From NCBI GenBank assembly GCA_016192135.1, contig JACPUR010000025.1:11561-75560 (forward strand): a DNA stretch of 64,000 nt, written 5' to 3'. Source of the stretch: Candidatus Tectomicrobia bacterium (GTDB lineage: Bacteria; UBA8248). The stretch's first letter is position 1. Every line of letters starts with the position of its first letter. A program made the position numbers and the translations under genes. The notes under the pieces are model-generated. The model was not told the DNA's origin. It saw only the letters and a list, made by a program, of their open reading frames with translations, and did no database searches. This document shows, piece after piece, positions 15,647 to 22,763 of the stretch.

Positions 15647-16531
15647 CTAGAAGTGGTTGTCCACGATGTCCTCGAGCACCTTCGCGTCGAAGGGGTTCAC
15701 CTTGCTGAAGACGGTCGAGGCGGCGGCCTCCATGGGGTCGAACTGGGCGGCCATCCGCGCCCAGTCGATGAGCCGGCGGGTGCTGAAGGTACAGAAGATC
15801 TTCTCGTTCCGCATGGCCTCGCGCGCGTCATGCGCCACGCGCACCATCCGCTCGACCAATGCGCGGTCCTCGTTGCCGCTCTGGCGCATGACCACCTTGA
15901 TCTCCACCTCGAGGGGGAGATACTCCATCCGGATGGTGACCGGGAAGCGATCGAGGAGGGCCTCGTTCAAGGGCTTCGTGCCGCCGTAGCGCCGGTCCTC
16001 GTGCGGGTTCATGCTGGCGAAGAGCCGGAAGCCCGGGTTCGGGTGCACGATGCGGCCATCGTACTCGGAGAGCACGATCATCCGGTCGTCGTCGAGGAGG
16101 CTGTGGAGGCAGAAGGCGATCTCGGGCAGGCAGGCGTTGATCTCGTCGATCAGCAGCCAGTCGCCCGCCTCCATCGCCTCGATCAGGATGCCGTTCACCC
16201 AGTAGGTGCCCCGCTCGTTGATCATGAGCTTGCCCACGAACTCGTCCACCGTGGTCATCCCGTTCAGGTTGACCCGGCGGAAGCCGTTGTTCGTGACGTG
16301 GGCCAGGTGGCGCACGGCGAGGGTCTTGCCCACGCCGGTTTCCCCGATGAGGAGGACGGGCAGGTTCTGGCCCACGGCCCAGGCGATGCGCTCAAGGGAG
16401 TCGCCCGCGGGCAGGTAGAACTGCGGGGCGGGGAGGAACGGGTTGTCCTTGTGGGGGTTGATCGGAATGGCGCTCCGGCCGACCCGGTAGGTACCGTTCT
16501 CGACGGTTTCGGTGAGGATGCCGACGCTCAA
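15647..16531 (-). CDS. MoxR-type AAA+ ATPase, CbbQ/NirQ/CoxD-like
   Basis: This 294-residue ATPase has Walker A GETGVGKT at 63-70, Walker B WLLIDE at 115-120, and the MoxR-like sensor stretch FASMNPHEDRRYGGT. The family remodels partly folded metalloenzymes, usually with a VWA protein encoded next door, as here. I choose the TTG at 16531, which overlaps the stop of yqeB (TTGA) and has GGAG eight bases upstream. The longer frame would reach into yqeB and lacks conservation. Its position suggests metal or chalcogen insertion into a molybdenum hydroxylase. Confidence 0.87.
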   Translation of the reverse strand: MSVGILTETVENGTYRVGRSAIPINPHKDNPFLPAPQFYLPAGDSLERIAWAVGQNLPVLLIGETGVGKTLAVRHLAHVTNNGFRRVNLNGMTTVDEFVGKLMINERGTYWVNGILIEAMEAGDWLLIDEINACLPEIAFCLHSLLDDDRMIVLSEYDGRIVHPNPGFRLFASMNPHEDRRYGGTKPLNEALLDRFPVTIRMEYLPLEVEIKVVMRQSGNEDRALVERMVRVAHDAREAMRNEKIFCTFSTRRLIDWARMAAQFDPMEAAASTVFSKVNPFDAKVLEDIVDNHF

Positions 16532-17382
16532 TGGGCTCGCTCCACGGTGGAATGTACGCCGAACAGGAACATCATGATGGCCTCGAGGACGCCGCCGGCG
16601 ACCGCCCGCGATTTGTCCGAGATGGTGAAGCAATGGGCGGGCTTGGCGCGGGGATCGACGTCCCCCACCTTGAAGCCCTCGGTCACCTCCAGTCCCTCGC
16701 GGACGAGGCCCCGCAGGACGCCCGCGATCTGGGCCCTCACCTCCCGCCCCGCGACGAGCCCCACCGGCTGGCCCTTCTCGACGCGGTCGCCAATCCGGCA
16801 GATAGGCTCGAAGCGGCCCCGGGCGGGGGAGCGCAGCAGGCGCTCAGTGGTGTAGCCCCCGATGTCGCCGGGCACCCCGGTGTTGGGCTCGGCCGGGCCG
16901 CTCAGGATCACCCGCCCGATGTCGTGCCCGCGCGCCGTCTCGATCACCGCGTGCGCGTCCTCGCCGGCCGAGAATCCCGGGCCGAGGGCCACGACCACCC
17001 CGGCCTGGTCCATCCGGGTGCCGAGGTTTCTCTTCGCGAGGATGGCGTCCACCAGGGCGGCCGGGCGGGCGAGGGAAACGATGGCGGCCTCCGGGTCCAC
17101 CACCACGGGCACCACCCCCTCCGCCAGGAGGGCGCGGGCCGCGGCGAGCTTCTCTCCGGGGGTGCCGCCCTTCGCGGGCCGGGCCTCGACTCCCTCGACC
17201 TCAATGCGGCCCGAATAGAGGCACTCCGCGAAAGCCACTGTGCGCCGCACCATGGTCGGGTTCTCCACCTCGGTCACAATGACCGGGAAACCGGCCCGGA
17301 AGAGGCGGTGGGCGGTGCCGGTGGCGAGGTCGCCTCCCCCCTTCACGACGACGAGGGAGCCGGCGACCGAACGTTTCTGCAC
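16528..17382 (-). CDS. yqeB: YqeB-type selenium-dependent molybdenum hydroxylase system protein (EF2563 family)
   Basis: This 284-residue protein starts with VVVKGGGDLATGTAHRLFRAGF, a nucleotide-binding-like motif typical of YqeB, followed by VTEVENPTMVRRTVAF and later ILSGPAEPNTGVPGDIGGY. YqeB occurs almost only in genomes that use selenium as a molybdenum hydroxylase cofactor, together with YqeC. The start is GTG. It directly precedes the ATPase gene with a 4-base overlap and follows the UGSC partner gene after 59 bases, linking the selenoprotein pair to cofactor maturation. Confidence 0.9.
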   Translation of the reverse strand: MQKRSVAGSLVVVKGGGDLATGTAHRLFRAGFPVIVTEVENPTMVRRTVAFAECLYSGRIEVEGVEARPAKGGTPGEKLAAARALLAEGVVPVVVDPEAAIVSLARPAALVDAILAKRNLGTRMDQAGVVVALGPGFSAGEDAHAVIETARGHDIGRVILSGPAEPNTGVPGDIGGYTTERLLRSPARGRFEPICRIGDRVEKGQPVGLVAGREVRAQIAGVLRGLVREGLEVTEGFKVGDVDPRAKPAHCFTISDKSRAVAGGVLEAIMMFLFGVHSTVERAH

Positions 17383-17441
17383 GATAGCGATTCCTCCCTC
17401 AAATACAGGGAGTTCAGCCTAGCACCCTTCCGGAAAGGCGA

Positions 17442-18524
17442 TCAACGCTCAGGCGACCCGGCGGGGCGCCCGACGGGGACCGTCACGGCGCGCGTGGGGC
17501 CGAAGGTGGGCAGGTAGGCGGAGTGTTTGCCCGCCCCCCCGGCCACCACCACGAGGATGTCCCCGGGCCGGTCCACGAGCGGGATGAGGGCGGCGTTGTC
17601 CCCGGCCCGGGCCTCGAGCTCCGGGGGCCAGTCCCGCATCCCCCACATGCCCCCCCGGCGGAGTTCCCGGACGCTCTTGCGCGCCCGCTCGTGCAGGGCG
17701 CGCCGCGCGTCCGCCTTGGAGAGGCCTCCGCCGGCCAGGGTGTCCGCGTGCTCGGGGCCCAGGACGACCATCACCTCCCCCCGCAGGTAAAAGTTGTTGC
17801 TCCCCATGACCGCCATGGTGTCCGCGATGGTGGCGAGCAGGCCCTCGGCGTCGTGGCTCACGTGGTCGTTCACGTTGTGCGGGCCCTCCGCCGCGATGAG
17901 GGTGACGGCGCTCTCGTCCCGCGCGAAGCCGCGCTCGGCGTGGAAGGGGGGCCAGGGGCTCTCGGCCTCGTTCTCGGCGATGCAGAAGGCGTACTTCGCC
18001 GGGGAGCCCTGAGTGGAGCGGTCGAGGACGCCCGGGATTGCCCCTCCGGCGTGCAGGAGCACCAGCCGGAGCGCCCGGCCGATGGTGGCGTTCGCGCGGC
18101 GCCCGGGGCCGAAGCAGCCGCTGCCTCCGTTGATCTCCAGCTCCCCGGCGATGGGGCCGTTCACGAGGATGAGGGGAGCGGCGGGGTGGGTGGTCGCCTG
18201 GATGGCGTGGAGCGAGAAGGCCGGGTCGAGCGCGGCCCGGACGGCGGCGGCCAGGACGGGCATGTAGGCCGGGAGGCAGCCCGCCATGACGGCGTTGACC
18301 GCCAGGGTTTCGGCCGTCACCACCCCCTGCCTGGGGGGCATGACGCCCAGCTCGGTTCCCGGGGGGAGGCCCAGGCCCCCGAGCATCTTCTCCACGCGGT
18401 CCGGGGTGGGGGGCACGACGGGGAGCCCGTCCCCCCAGCCCCGCGCCTCGAACAGGCGGAGGATGCCCTCCGGGGTGTCCGGCACCCGGAGGCGCTCGCT
18501 CAGGAGAGGCGCCGGATCGGTCAA
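17442..18524 (-). CDS. Conserved protein of unknown function paired with the UGSC selenoprotein
   Basis: This 360-residue protein is of unknown function. Conspicuous stretches are ARGWGDGLPVVPPTPDRV near the N-terminus, PPRQGVVTAETLAVNAVMAGC, LVNGPIAGELEINGGSGCFG and GVLDRSTQGSPAKYAFCIAENEAESPWPPF. It has several cysteines (CLPAY, GSGCFG) but no known active-site signature, no signal peptide and no membrane segment. The TTG start lies 10 bases after the selenoprotein gene, and the start is uncertain because no clear ribosome site is seen. The tight spacing suggests the two proteins act together. I recall similar proteins beside UGSC genes in uncultured bacteria but cannot check that here. Confidence 0.7.
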   Translation of the reverse strand: MTDPAPLLSERLRVPDTPEGILRLFEARGWGDGLPVVPPTPDRVEKMLGGLGLPPGTELGVMPPRQGVVTAETLAVNAVMAGCLPAYMPVLAAAVRAALDPAFSLHAIQATTHPAAPLILVNGPIAGELEINGGSGCFGPGRRANATIGRALRLVLLHAGGAIPGVLDRSTQGSPAKYAFCIAENEAESPWPPFHAERGFARDESAVTLIAAEGPHNVNDHVSHDAEGLLATIADTMAVMGSNNFYLRGEVMVVLGPEHADTLAGGGLSKADARRALHERARKSVRELRRGGMWGMRDWPPELEARAGDNAALIPLVDRPGDILVVVAGGAGKHSAYLPTFGPTRAVTVPVGRPAGSPER

Positions 18525-18534
18525 AGGCGGGGGC

Positions 18535-19140
18535 TCAGGCGAAGAGCGGCTTGTGCTGGACGACGCGCCGGGGCGGGAGGTAGACCCGCTCGCGGTACTC
18601 GCGCCGGAGGGTTTCGGCGTCGGCGGTGAGGGCGCGGAGGGCCTCCCCGGCGGCGCCGTCCCCCATGGCGCGCGCGGCCTCGGGCGGGATGCCCCCGACC
18701 GGGTGGGGCACCACCACGATGGGGAGCCCCGGCATCCCGAGCGCCTGGCGCTCGCTGGCGCCCAGGGCGGCGAAGACGCTCGAGCAGAAGGTGACCGTCG
18801 GCACCCCCGCCCTCTCCAGCCTCACCGAGTCGTGGACACTCCACGACGTGCAGCTCCCTCAGTCCCCCACCGCGTTGGCCACGACATCCACCTGGGGGAT
18901 GAACTCCTCGATGCGGCTCTCCGGGAGGGTGGGGTTCTCCTTGCGCCACCAGACGGGGGTGATTCCGGCCCGCTCGCCCAGGAGCTCCGCGACCCGGGCC
19001 AGTAGGGCGTCCCCGTTCGGCTTGTTGTTGTGCAGGAGCCCCAGGCGCAAGCCGCCGAGACTCGCCGGGCGCGGAGCGAGGGGGTGATCCTCCGCCCGTA
19101 CCGCGCCGAGGGGGGAGAGGATCTCGATGGTGCGGCTCAT
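18535..19140 (-). CDS. UGSC-family selenoprotein (in-frame TGA read as selenocysteine)
   Basis: Read through one TGA (18859-18861), this is a single frame of 201 residues: 93 residues ending VANAVGD, then selenocysteine at 94 followed by GSCTSWSVHDS, running to a TGA stop at 18535. The U-G-S-C motif defines the UGSC (seleno)protein family, of unknown but probably redox function, U94 and C97 forming a CxxC-like pair. Evidence that the TGA is not a disabling mutation: the frame, composition and conserved-looking residues continue on both sides, and a SECIS-like hairpin follows. Most pipelines would split it into two short hypothetical proteins. GAGG lies eight bases before ATG 19140. selA, selB, selC and selD are not in the window. 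Confidence 0.88.
18829..18847 (-). promoter_or_regulatory. Bacterial SECIS element of the UGSC selenoprotein gene
   Basis: On the coding strand, 11 bases after the TGA, GTCGTGG pairs perfectly with CCACGAC around a five-base loop AGTGT. The loop begins 19 bases after the TGA and has a G in its second position. Known bacterial SECIS hairpins have a loop 16-37 bases after UGA and a G among its first two bases, so this one fits. SelB would bind it to direct selenocysteine insertion. Confidence 0.82.
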
Positions 19141-19168
19141 GGCGAGATCCTCGCGGGCGGCGGAGGGG

Positions 19169-20341
19169 TCACAGCCCCAGCAGGTTGCGGGCGATGATGA
19201 GGCGCTGGATCTGGCTCGTCCCCTCGACGATCTGGATCTGCTTGGCGTCGCGCATGAAGCGCTCGAGGGGATGATCCTTCATGTAGCCAGCCCCGCCCAG
19301 CACCTGGATGGCGTCGATGGCCACCTTCATGGCCATGTCGGCGGCGTAGGTCTTGGCGGCGGAGAAGTAGTGGGCGTTCTCCCGGGTGTAGAGCCCGGCG
19401 TCCACGAGGGAGGCGCCCCGGTAGACGAGCAGGCGGGCGGCCTCGATCTCGATGAACATGTCGGCCAGCATGAACTGGACGGCCTGGAAGTTGGCGATGG
19501 GCTGGCCGAAGGCCTCGCGCTCCTTGGCGTAGTTGGAGGCGTAGTCCAGGCAGCCCTGGGCGAGGCCCACGGCGCGCGCCCCGATGGCGGGCCGCATCTG
19601 GTTGAAGCCCATCATGGCGCTGCGGAAGCCCTTGTTGAGTTCCCCGACTTGATTTTCCAGCGGCACCTCCACGTTCTCGAAGTGGAGGAGGCAGGTGGAG
19701 AAGCCCTTCATACCCATCTTGCGCTCGAAGCGGCCGATGCTGAAGCCGGGCGCACCCTTGGGGACGATGAAGTAGGTGATGCCCCGGGTGCCGGCCTCCG
19801 GGTCGGTCTTGGCGGCCACGAGGATGAAGTCGGCCTTGTCGGGCCCCGTGATAAAGCACTTGGTGCCGTTGATGACCCAGCGGTCCCCGCGCCGCTCGGC
19901 CCGGGTGCGGATGTTGCCCGCGTCCGAGCCGGCGTGGGGCTCGGTCAGGGCGTAGGAGCCCCTGAGCTCGCCCTTGGCCAGGCCGGTCAGGTAATGCCTG
20001 CGCTGGGCCTCGGTGCCGCTCAGGTGGATGACCCGGCTCGAGAGCATGTTCAGGACGATGAAGAGGGGGCAATTCGAGCAGAAGCGGGCGATCTCCTCGA
20101 TGGTGATGCACCCGCCCATGAATCCCATCCCGGCCCCGCCGTACTCCTCCGGCAGGAAGACGCCCAGGAGCTGCTGCCGCTTGAGGACCTCGAAGATGTC
20201 CTCGGGGTATTCCTCCCTCTCGTCGATCTCGGCGGCCCGGGGGGCCACGTGGCGCCCGGCCAGCGCCCGCACCGTCTGGCGCAGCATCTTCTGAGACTCG
20301 TTCAGGTCGAACTGCAGGTCGGTCTCGGCCTGGATGCTCAT
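19169..20341 (-). CDS. Acyl-CoA dehydrogenase
   Basis: This 390-residue FAD-dependent acyl-CoA dehydrogenase has LTEPHAGSDAGNIRTRA and ITGPDKADFILVAAKT in the middle domain, GFNQMRPAIGARAVG and EREAFGQPIANFQ in the helical C-terminal domain, and IVEGTSQIQRLIIAR near the end. The Glu of VEGTSQIQ is in the place of the catalytic base in the MCAD/SCAD group. It oxidises the alpha-beta bond of an acyl-CoA and passes electrons to ETF. ATG 20341 follows GGAG; the longer frame to 20398 would start inside the likely promoter. It is the first gene of the minus-strand operon, 28 bases before the selenoprotein. Confidence 0.9.
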   Translation of the reverse strand: MSIQAETDLQFDLNESQKMLRQTVRALAGRHVAPRAAEIDEREEYPEDIFEVLKRQQLLGVFLPEEYGGAGMGFMGGCITIEEIARFCSNCPLFIVLNMLSSRVIHLSGTEAQRRHYLTGLAKGELRGSYALTEPHAGSDAGNIRTRAERRGDRWVINGTKCFITGPDKADFILVAAKTDPEAGTRGITYFIVPKGAPGFSIGRFERKMGMKGFSTCLLHFENVEVPLENQVGELNKGFRSAMMGFNQMRPAIGARAVGLAQGCLDYASNYAKEREAFGQPIANFQAVQFMLADMFIEIEAARLLVYRGASLVDAGLYTRENAHYFSAAKTYAADMAMKVAIDAIQVLGGAGYMKDHPLERFMRDAKQIQIVEGTSQIQRLIIARNLLGL

Positions 20342-20396
20342 GGAGAAGCGCTCCGGCGCGGGAAAAGAAAAAAGGCCAAAATGAAGGACAAGCCGC

Positions 20397-20426
20397 ATGA
20401 TCTCCTCCGGCGCGGCGGCCTGTCAA
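20397..20426 (-). promoter_or_regulatory. Candidate sigma-70 promoter of the acyl-CoA dehydrogenase/selenoprotein operon
   Basis: On the minus strand a perfect -35 hexamer TTGACA (20426-20421) is followed after 18 bases by GATCAT as -10. It would give a leader of about 50 bases before ATG 20341. The -10 box is only a fair match. Confidence 0.4.
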
Positions 20427-20466
20427 CGCGGGGGCCGGGGTGCCTGCCGGCGGCGCGGGCCGGCTC

Positions 20467-20496
20467 TTGACGGCGGAGCAGGGAAGGGTCTAAAGT
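20467..20496 (+). promoter_or_regulatory. Candidate sigma-70 promoter of aroF
   Basis: TTGACG (20467-20472) and TAAAGT (20491-20496) are separated by 18 bases. It precedes the leader peptide by about 40 bases and sits back to back with the promoter of the minus-strand operon. Confidence 0.5.
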
Positions 20497-20538
20497 CCCG
20501 TCGGTTCGGAGGGAATCCTTCCCTCGGAGGATGAGGCC

Positions 20539-20619
20539 ATGCGGGCGATGTATCTGGCGGGAGGCCGGTTCGCGTTTTTCGGCTTTACCCCCGTCCGCCC
20601 GCGCGCCCGCTTCGGATAG
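20539..20619 (+). CDS. Phe-rich leader peptide of a putative attenuator
   Basis: This short frame of 26 codons starts at an ATG eight bases after GGAGG (20526-20530) and ends at TAG. Residues 10-17 read RFAFFGFT, so four of six consecutive positions (11-16) are phenylalanine, with a fifth Phe at 25. Phe runs like this are unexpected in such G+C-rich DNA. The layout copies pheL-type leader peptides, where a ribosome stalled for lack of charged tRNA-Phe changes the RNA fold. The first Phe codon overlaps an RNA segment that pairs with the sequence just after the stop. Confidence 0.65.
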   Translation: MRAMYLAGGRFAFFGFTPVRPRARFG

Positions 20620-20711
20620 CGAACCGAGGCGGCCGGGGGCGGACAACCGGCCGCCCCGCCGCCTGGCAATCGACCATGCGCCACGGGGCCGAGCCCGTGG
20701 CGATTTTTTTT
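20566..20711 (+). promoter_or_regulatory. Putative phenylalanine transcription attenuator upstream of aroF
   Basis: The RNA can form mutually dependent hairpins. CGGTTCGC (20566-20573, over the first Phe codon) pairs perfectly with GCGAACCG (20619-20626, from the stop codon on). GGCGGCCGG (20628-20636) pairs with CCGGCCGCC (20647-20655). GCCACGGG (20680-20687) pairs with CCCGTGGC (20694-20701) and is followed by eight T (20704-20711), an intrinsic terminator. An alternative pairing of CCCCG and TGGC (20654-20667 region) with GCCACGGGG would break the terminator. This is the plan of amino-acid attenuators; which alternative fold wins is inference. Confidence 0.65.
20680..20711 (+). terminator. 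Intrinsic terminator of the aroF attenuator
   Basis: An 8-bp perfect stem (GCCACGGG / CCCGTGGC) with a 6-base loop is followed after GA by eight T, 41 bases before the aroF start. A strong terminator between promoter and gene makes sense only if its formation is regulated. Confidence 0.8.
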
Positions 20712-20751
20712 GGAGAAATCCGGCAAGCTCACGGAGCCAAAGGAGAAGCAG

Positions 20752-21771
20752 ATGATCGTGGTCATGAAGTCGAGCGCGACCGAGGAGGAGATTTCCGAGA
20801 TTATCCGGCGCATCAACGATCTCGGGCTGGAGGAGCATATCATCCGGGGCGTGATGCGCACCGTCATCGGCGCAATCGGGGACGAGCGGGGCAAGATGAT
20901 GCTCGAGTCCCTCATCAGCCTTCCGGGGGTGGAGAGCGTCGTCCCCATCCTCAAGCCCTACAAGCTGGCGAGCATCGAGGGCCGTCCCGAGCGCAGCCAT
21001 ATCCCGATGGGCAAGGGGGTCAAGATCGGGGGAAATCAAATCGTCGTCGTGGGCGGGCCCTGCTCGGTGGAGAGCCGGGAGCAGATTCTGGAGTCCGCCC
21101 AGGTGGTGAAGGAGGCGGGCGCCCACGTCCTGCGCGGCGGCGCCTACAAGCCCCGCACCTCGCCCTACAGCTTCCAGGGGATGGCCCTGGAGGGCCTCAA
21201 GCTCCTCGCCGAGGCGCGGGAGAAGACGGGGCTCCCCATCCAGACCGAGCTCATGGACACCGAGGACATCGGGCCGGTGGTCGAGTACGCCGACGTCATC
21301 CAGATCGGCGCCCGCAACGTGCAGAACTTCTCCCTCCTCAAGAAGGTGGGGAAGGTGAAGAAGCCCATCTTCCTCAAGCGGGGCATGTCCACCACCATCG
21401 AAGAGCTGCTTATGTCGGCCGAGTACATCCTCAGCCAGGGGAACCCCAACGTCATCCTCTGCGAGCGGGGTATCCGCACCTTCGAGACCGCCACGCGGAA
21501 CACCCTGGACATCAGCGCCGTGCCGGTCCTGAAGGAGCTGACCCACCTCCCGGTCGTGGTGGATCCGAGCCACGCGGCGGGCGCCTGGCGTTTCGTCCCC
21601 GCCCTCGCCAAGGCGGCCATCGCCGCCGGGGCGGACGGGCTGATGATCGAGATGCACCCCGAGCCGGCCAGGGCGATGTCGGACGGGGCGCAATCCCTTA
21701 AGCCCGCCGTTTTCAAGCAGCTGATGGATGAACTTCAAGTGTTTGCGAAGGCCGTGGGCCGAACCTTGTAG
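20752..21771 (+). CDS. aroF: 3-deoxy-7-phosphoheptulonate synthase (DAHP synthase, type I-beta with N-terminal regulatory domain)
   Basis: This 339-residue DAHP synthase condenses phosphoenolpyruvate and erythrose 4-phosphate, the first step of aromatic amino acid synthesis. Residues 1-70 form the ferredoxin-like regulatory domain ([31 protein letters not shown]). The catalytic barrel has [12 protein letters not shown] near 101, [38 protein letters not shown] and [11 protein letters not shown], which include the PEP and metal ligands. ATG 20752 has AGGAG six bases upstream and gives the usual length. The Phe leader and terminator in front suggest transcriptional control by phenylalanine in addition to feedback through the N-terminal domain. 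The next gene starts directly after the stop. Confidence 0.95.
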   Translation: MIVVMKSSATEEEISEIIRRINDLGLEEHIIRGVMRTVIGAIGDERGKMMLESLISLPGVESVVPILKPYKLASIEGRPERSHIPMGKGVKIGGNQIVVVGGPCSVESREQILESAQVVKEAGAHVLRGGAYKPRTSPYSFQGMALEGLKLLAEAREKTGLPIQTELMDTEDIGPVVEYADVIQIGARNVQNFSLLKKVGKVKKPIFLKRGMSTTIEELLMSAEYILSQGNPNVILCERGIRTFETATRNTLDISAVPVLKELTHLPVVVDPSHAAGAWRFVPALAKAAIAAGADGLMIEMHPEPARAMSDGAQSLKPAVFKQLMDELQVFAKAVGRTL

Positions 21772-22650
21772 ATGGGACTCCTCTTCGTTTTCGTGGACGG
21801 CCTGGGACTGGCGCCGCCCGGGCCGGTCAACCCGCTCTCCCGCCTGGCCGGGGGGCCGCTGGCAACCCTGGGAGGGGGGCGCCCGGCGGGGGAGGGTTTC
21901 CGCCTCCTCCCGGCGGACGCGTGCCTGGGGGTGCCGGGCGTCCCGCAGAGCGCGACCGGGGGTACCGCCCTCTTCACCGGGGTCAACGCACCCGCCCATG
22001 TGGGCGGGCACCTGCAAGGCCTCCCCACCCGGGCGCTGCGCGAGATCATCGCGCGCCACGGCCTGCTGCGCCGGGCGCGCGAGCGCGGGGCGCGGGTGGA
22101 CTTCGCCAACGCCTATACGCCCGCCTACTTCGCGCGCGGCCCGAACCGCCGGCGCTCCGTCACCACCGTCATGATGGAAGCCTCGGGCCTGCCCCTCAAG
22201 CGCCTCGGCGACCTGCATCGCGGCGAGGCCGTCTACCGCGACTTCACGAACCGCCTCCTCCGCGAGCAGGGCTTCGAGGCGGACGTGCTGGCGCCGGAGG
22301 AGGCGGGAGGGCGCCTCGGCGCGCTGGCGCGGCGGTGGGACCTCCTCGTCTACGAACACTTCCAGACGGACCACGCGGGCCACCGGGGCACGATGGAGGA
22401 CGCGGTGCGGGTGCTCGATGAGCTGAATCGCTTCCTCGGCGCGGCTCTCGATGCGCTCGACCCGGAGCGGGACGGCTTCCTCCTCAGCAGCGATCACGGG
22501 AACATCGAGGACATGAGCTGTACGGCGCACACCACTCATCCCGTCCCCATCCTGCTCTGGGGAAGGGCCGTGGCCTCCTGGAGCCGTGGCGGGAATTTGA
22601 GCCTTTGCGATGTCACGCCGGGGGTCCTTTCGCTTCTGGATGGGCAATAA
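21772..22650 (+). CDS. Phosphoglycerate mutase-like metalloenzyme of the alkaline phosphatase superfamily
   Basis: This 292-residue protein has the marks of the cofactor-independent phosphoglycerate mutase/alkaline phosphatase fold: the first metal aspartate in FVFVDGLGLAPPG, the nucleophile region PQSATGGTALFTGVNAP, and C-terminal metal ligands in EHFQTDHAGHRG, SSDHGNIEDMS and HTTHPVPIL. It is much shorter than true phosphoglycerate mutase (about 510 residues) and lacks its insertion domain, so the substrate is unknown; a phosphatase or phosphomutase activity is likely. It begins on the base after the aroF stop, so the two are translated together. Confidence 0.75.
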   Translation: MGLLFVFVDGLGLAPPGPVNPLSRLAGGPLATLGGGRPAGEGFRLLPADACLGVPGVPQSATGGTALFTGVNAPAHVGGHLQGLPTRALREIIARHGLLRRARERGARVDFANAYTPAYFARGPNRRRSVTTVMMEASGLPLKRLGDLHRGEAVYRDFTNRLLREQGFEADVLAPEEAGGRLGALARRWDLLVYEHFQTDHAGHRGTMEDAVRVLDELNRFLGAALDALDPERDGFLLSSDHGNIEDMSCTAHTTHPVPILLWGRAVASWSRGGNLSLCDVTPGVLSLLDGQ

Positions 22651-22688
22651 TCCAGGAATTGCGGGCATTTTTTCTTCGGGATTTAGCA

Positions 22689-22717
22689 TTGACTTTGAGA
22701 ATTTTTAGCTATACATT
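22689..22717 (+). promoter_or_regulatory. Candidate sigma-70 promoter of rodZ-like gene
   Basis: TTGACT (22689-22694) and TACATT (22712-22717) are 17 bases apart in a locally AT-rich stretch; a TATACA overlaps the -10 region. The start codon of the RodZ-like gene lies about 45 bases downstream. Confidence 0.55.
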
Positions 22718-22763
22718 TGTTTTCACAGCATTTATCCTTTAAATGCAGGTCTTCCAAGGAAGA

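Noticed and set aside
18535-19140. Reading the UGSC locus as a pseudogene broken by a stop codon
   Set aside because: The stop is TGA exactly at the Sec position of the U-G-S-C motif, a SECIS-like hairpin follows at the right distance, and the frame is otherwise intact.
20531-20755. 74-codon frame starting at ATG 20531 upstream of aroF
   Set aside because: It is out of frame with the Phe-rich leader peptide, runs through the terminator hairpin and overlaps the aroF start; the composition is that of noncoding GC-rich DNA.
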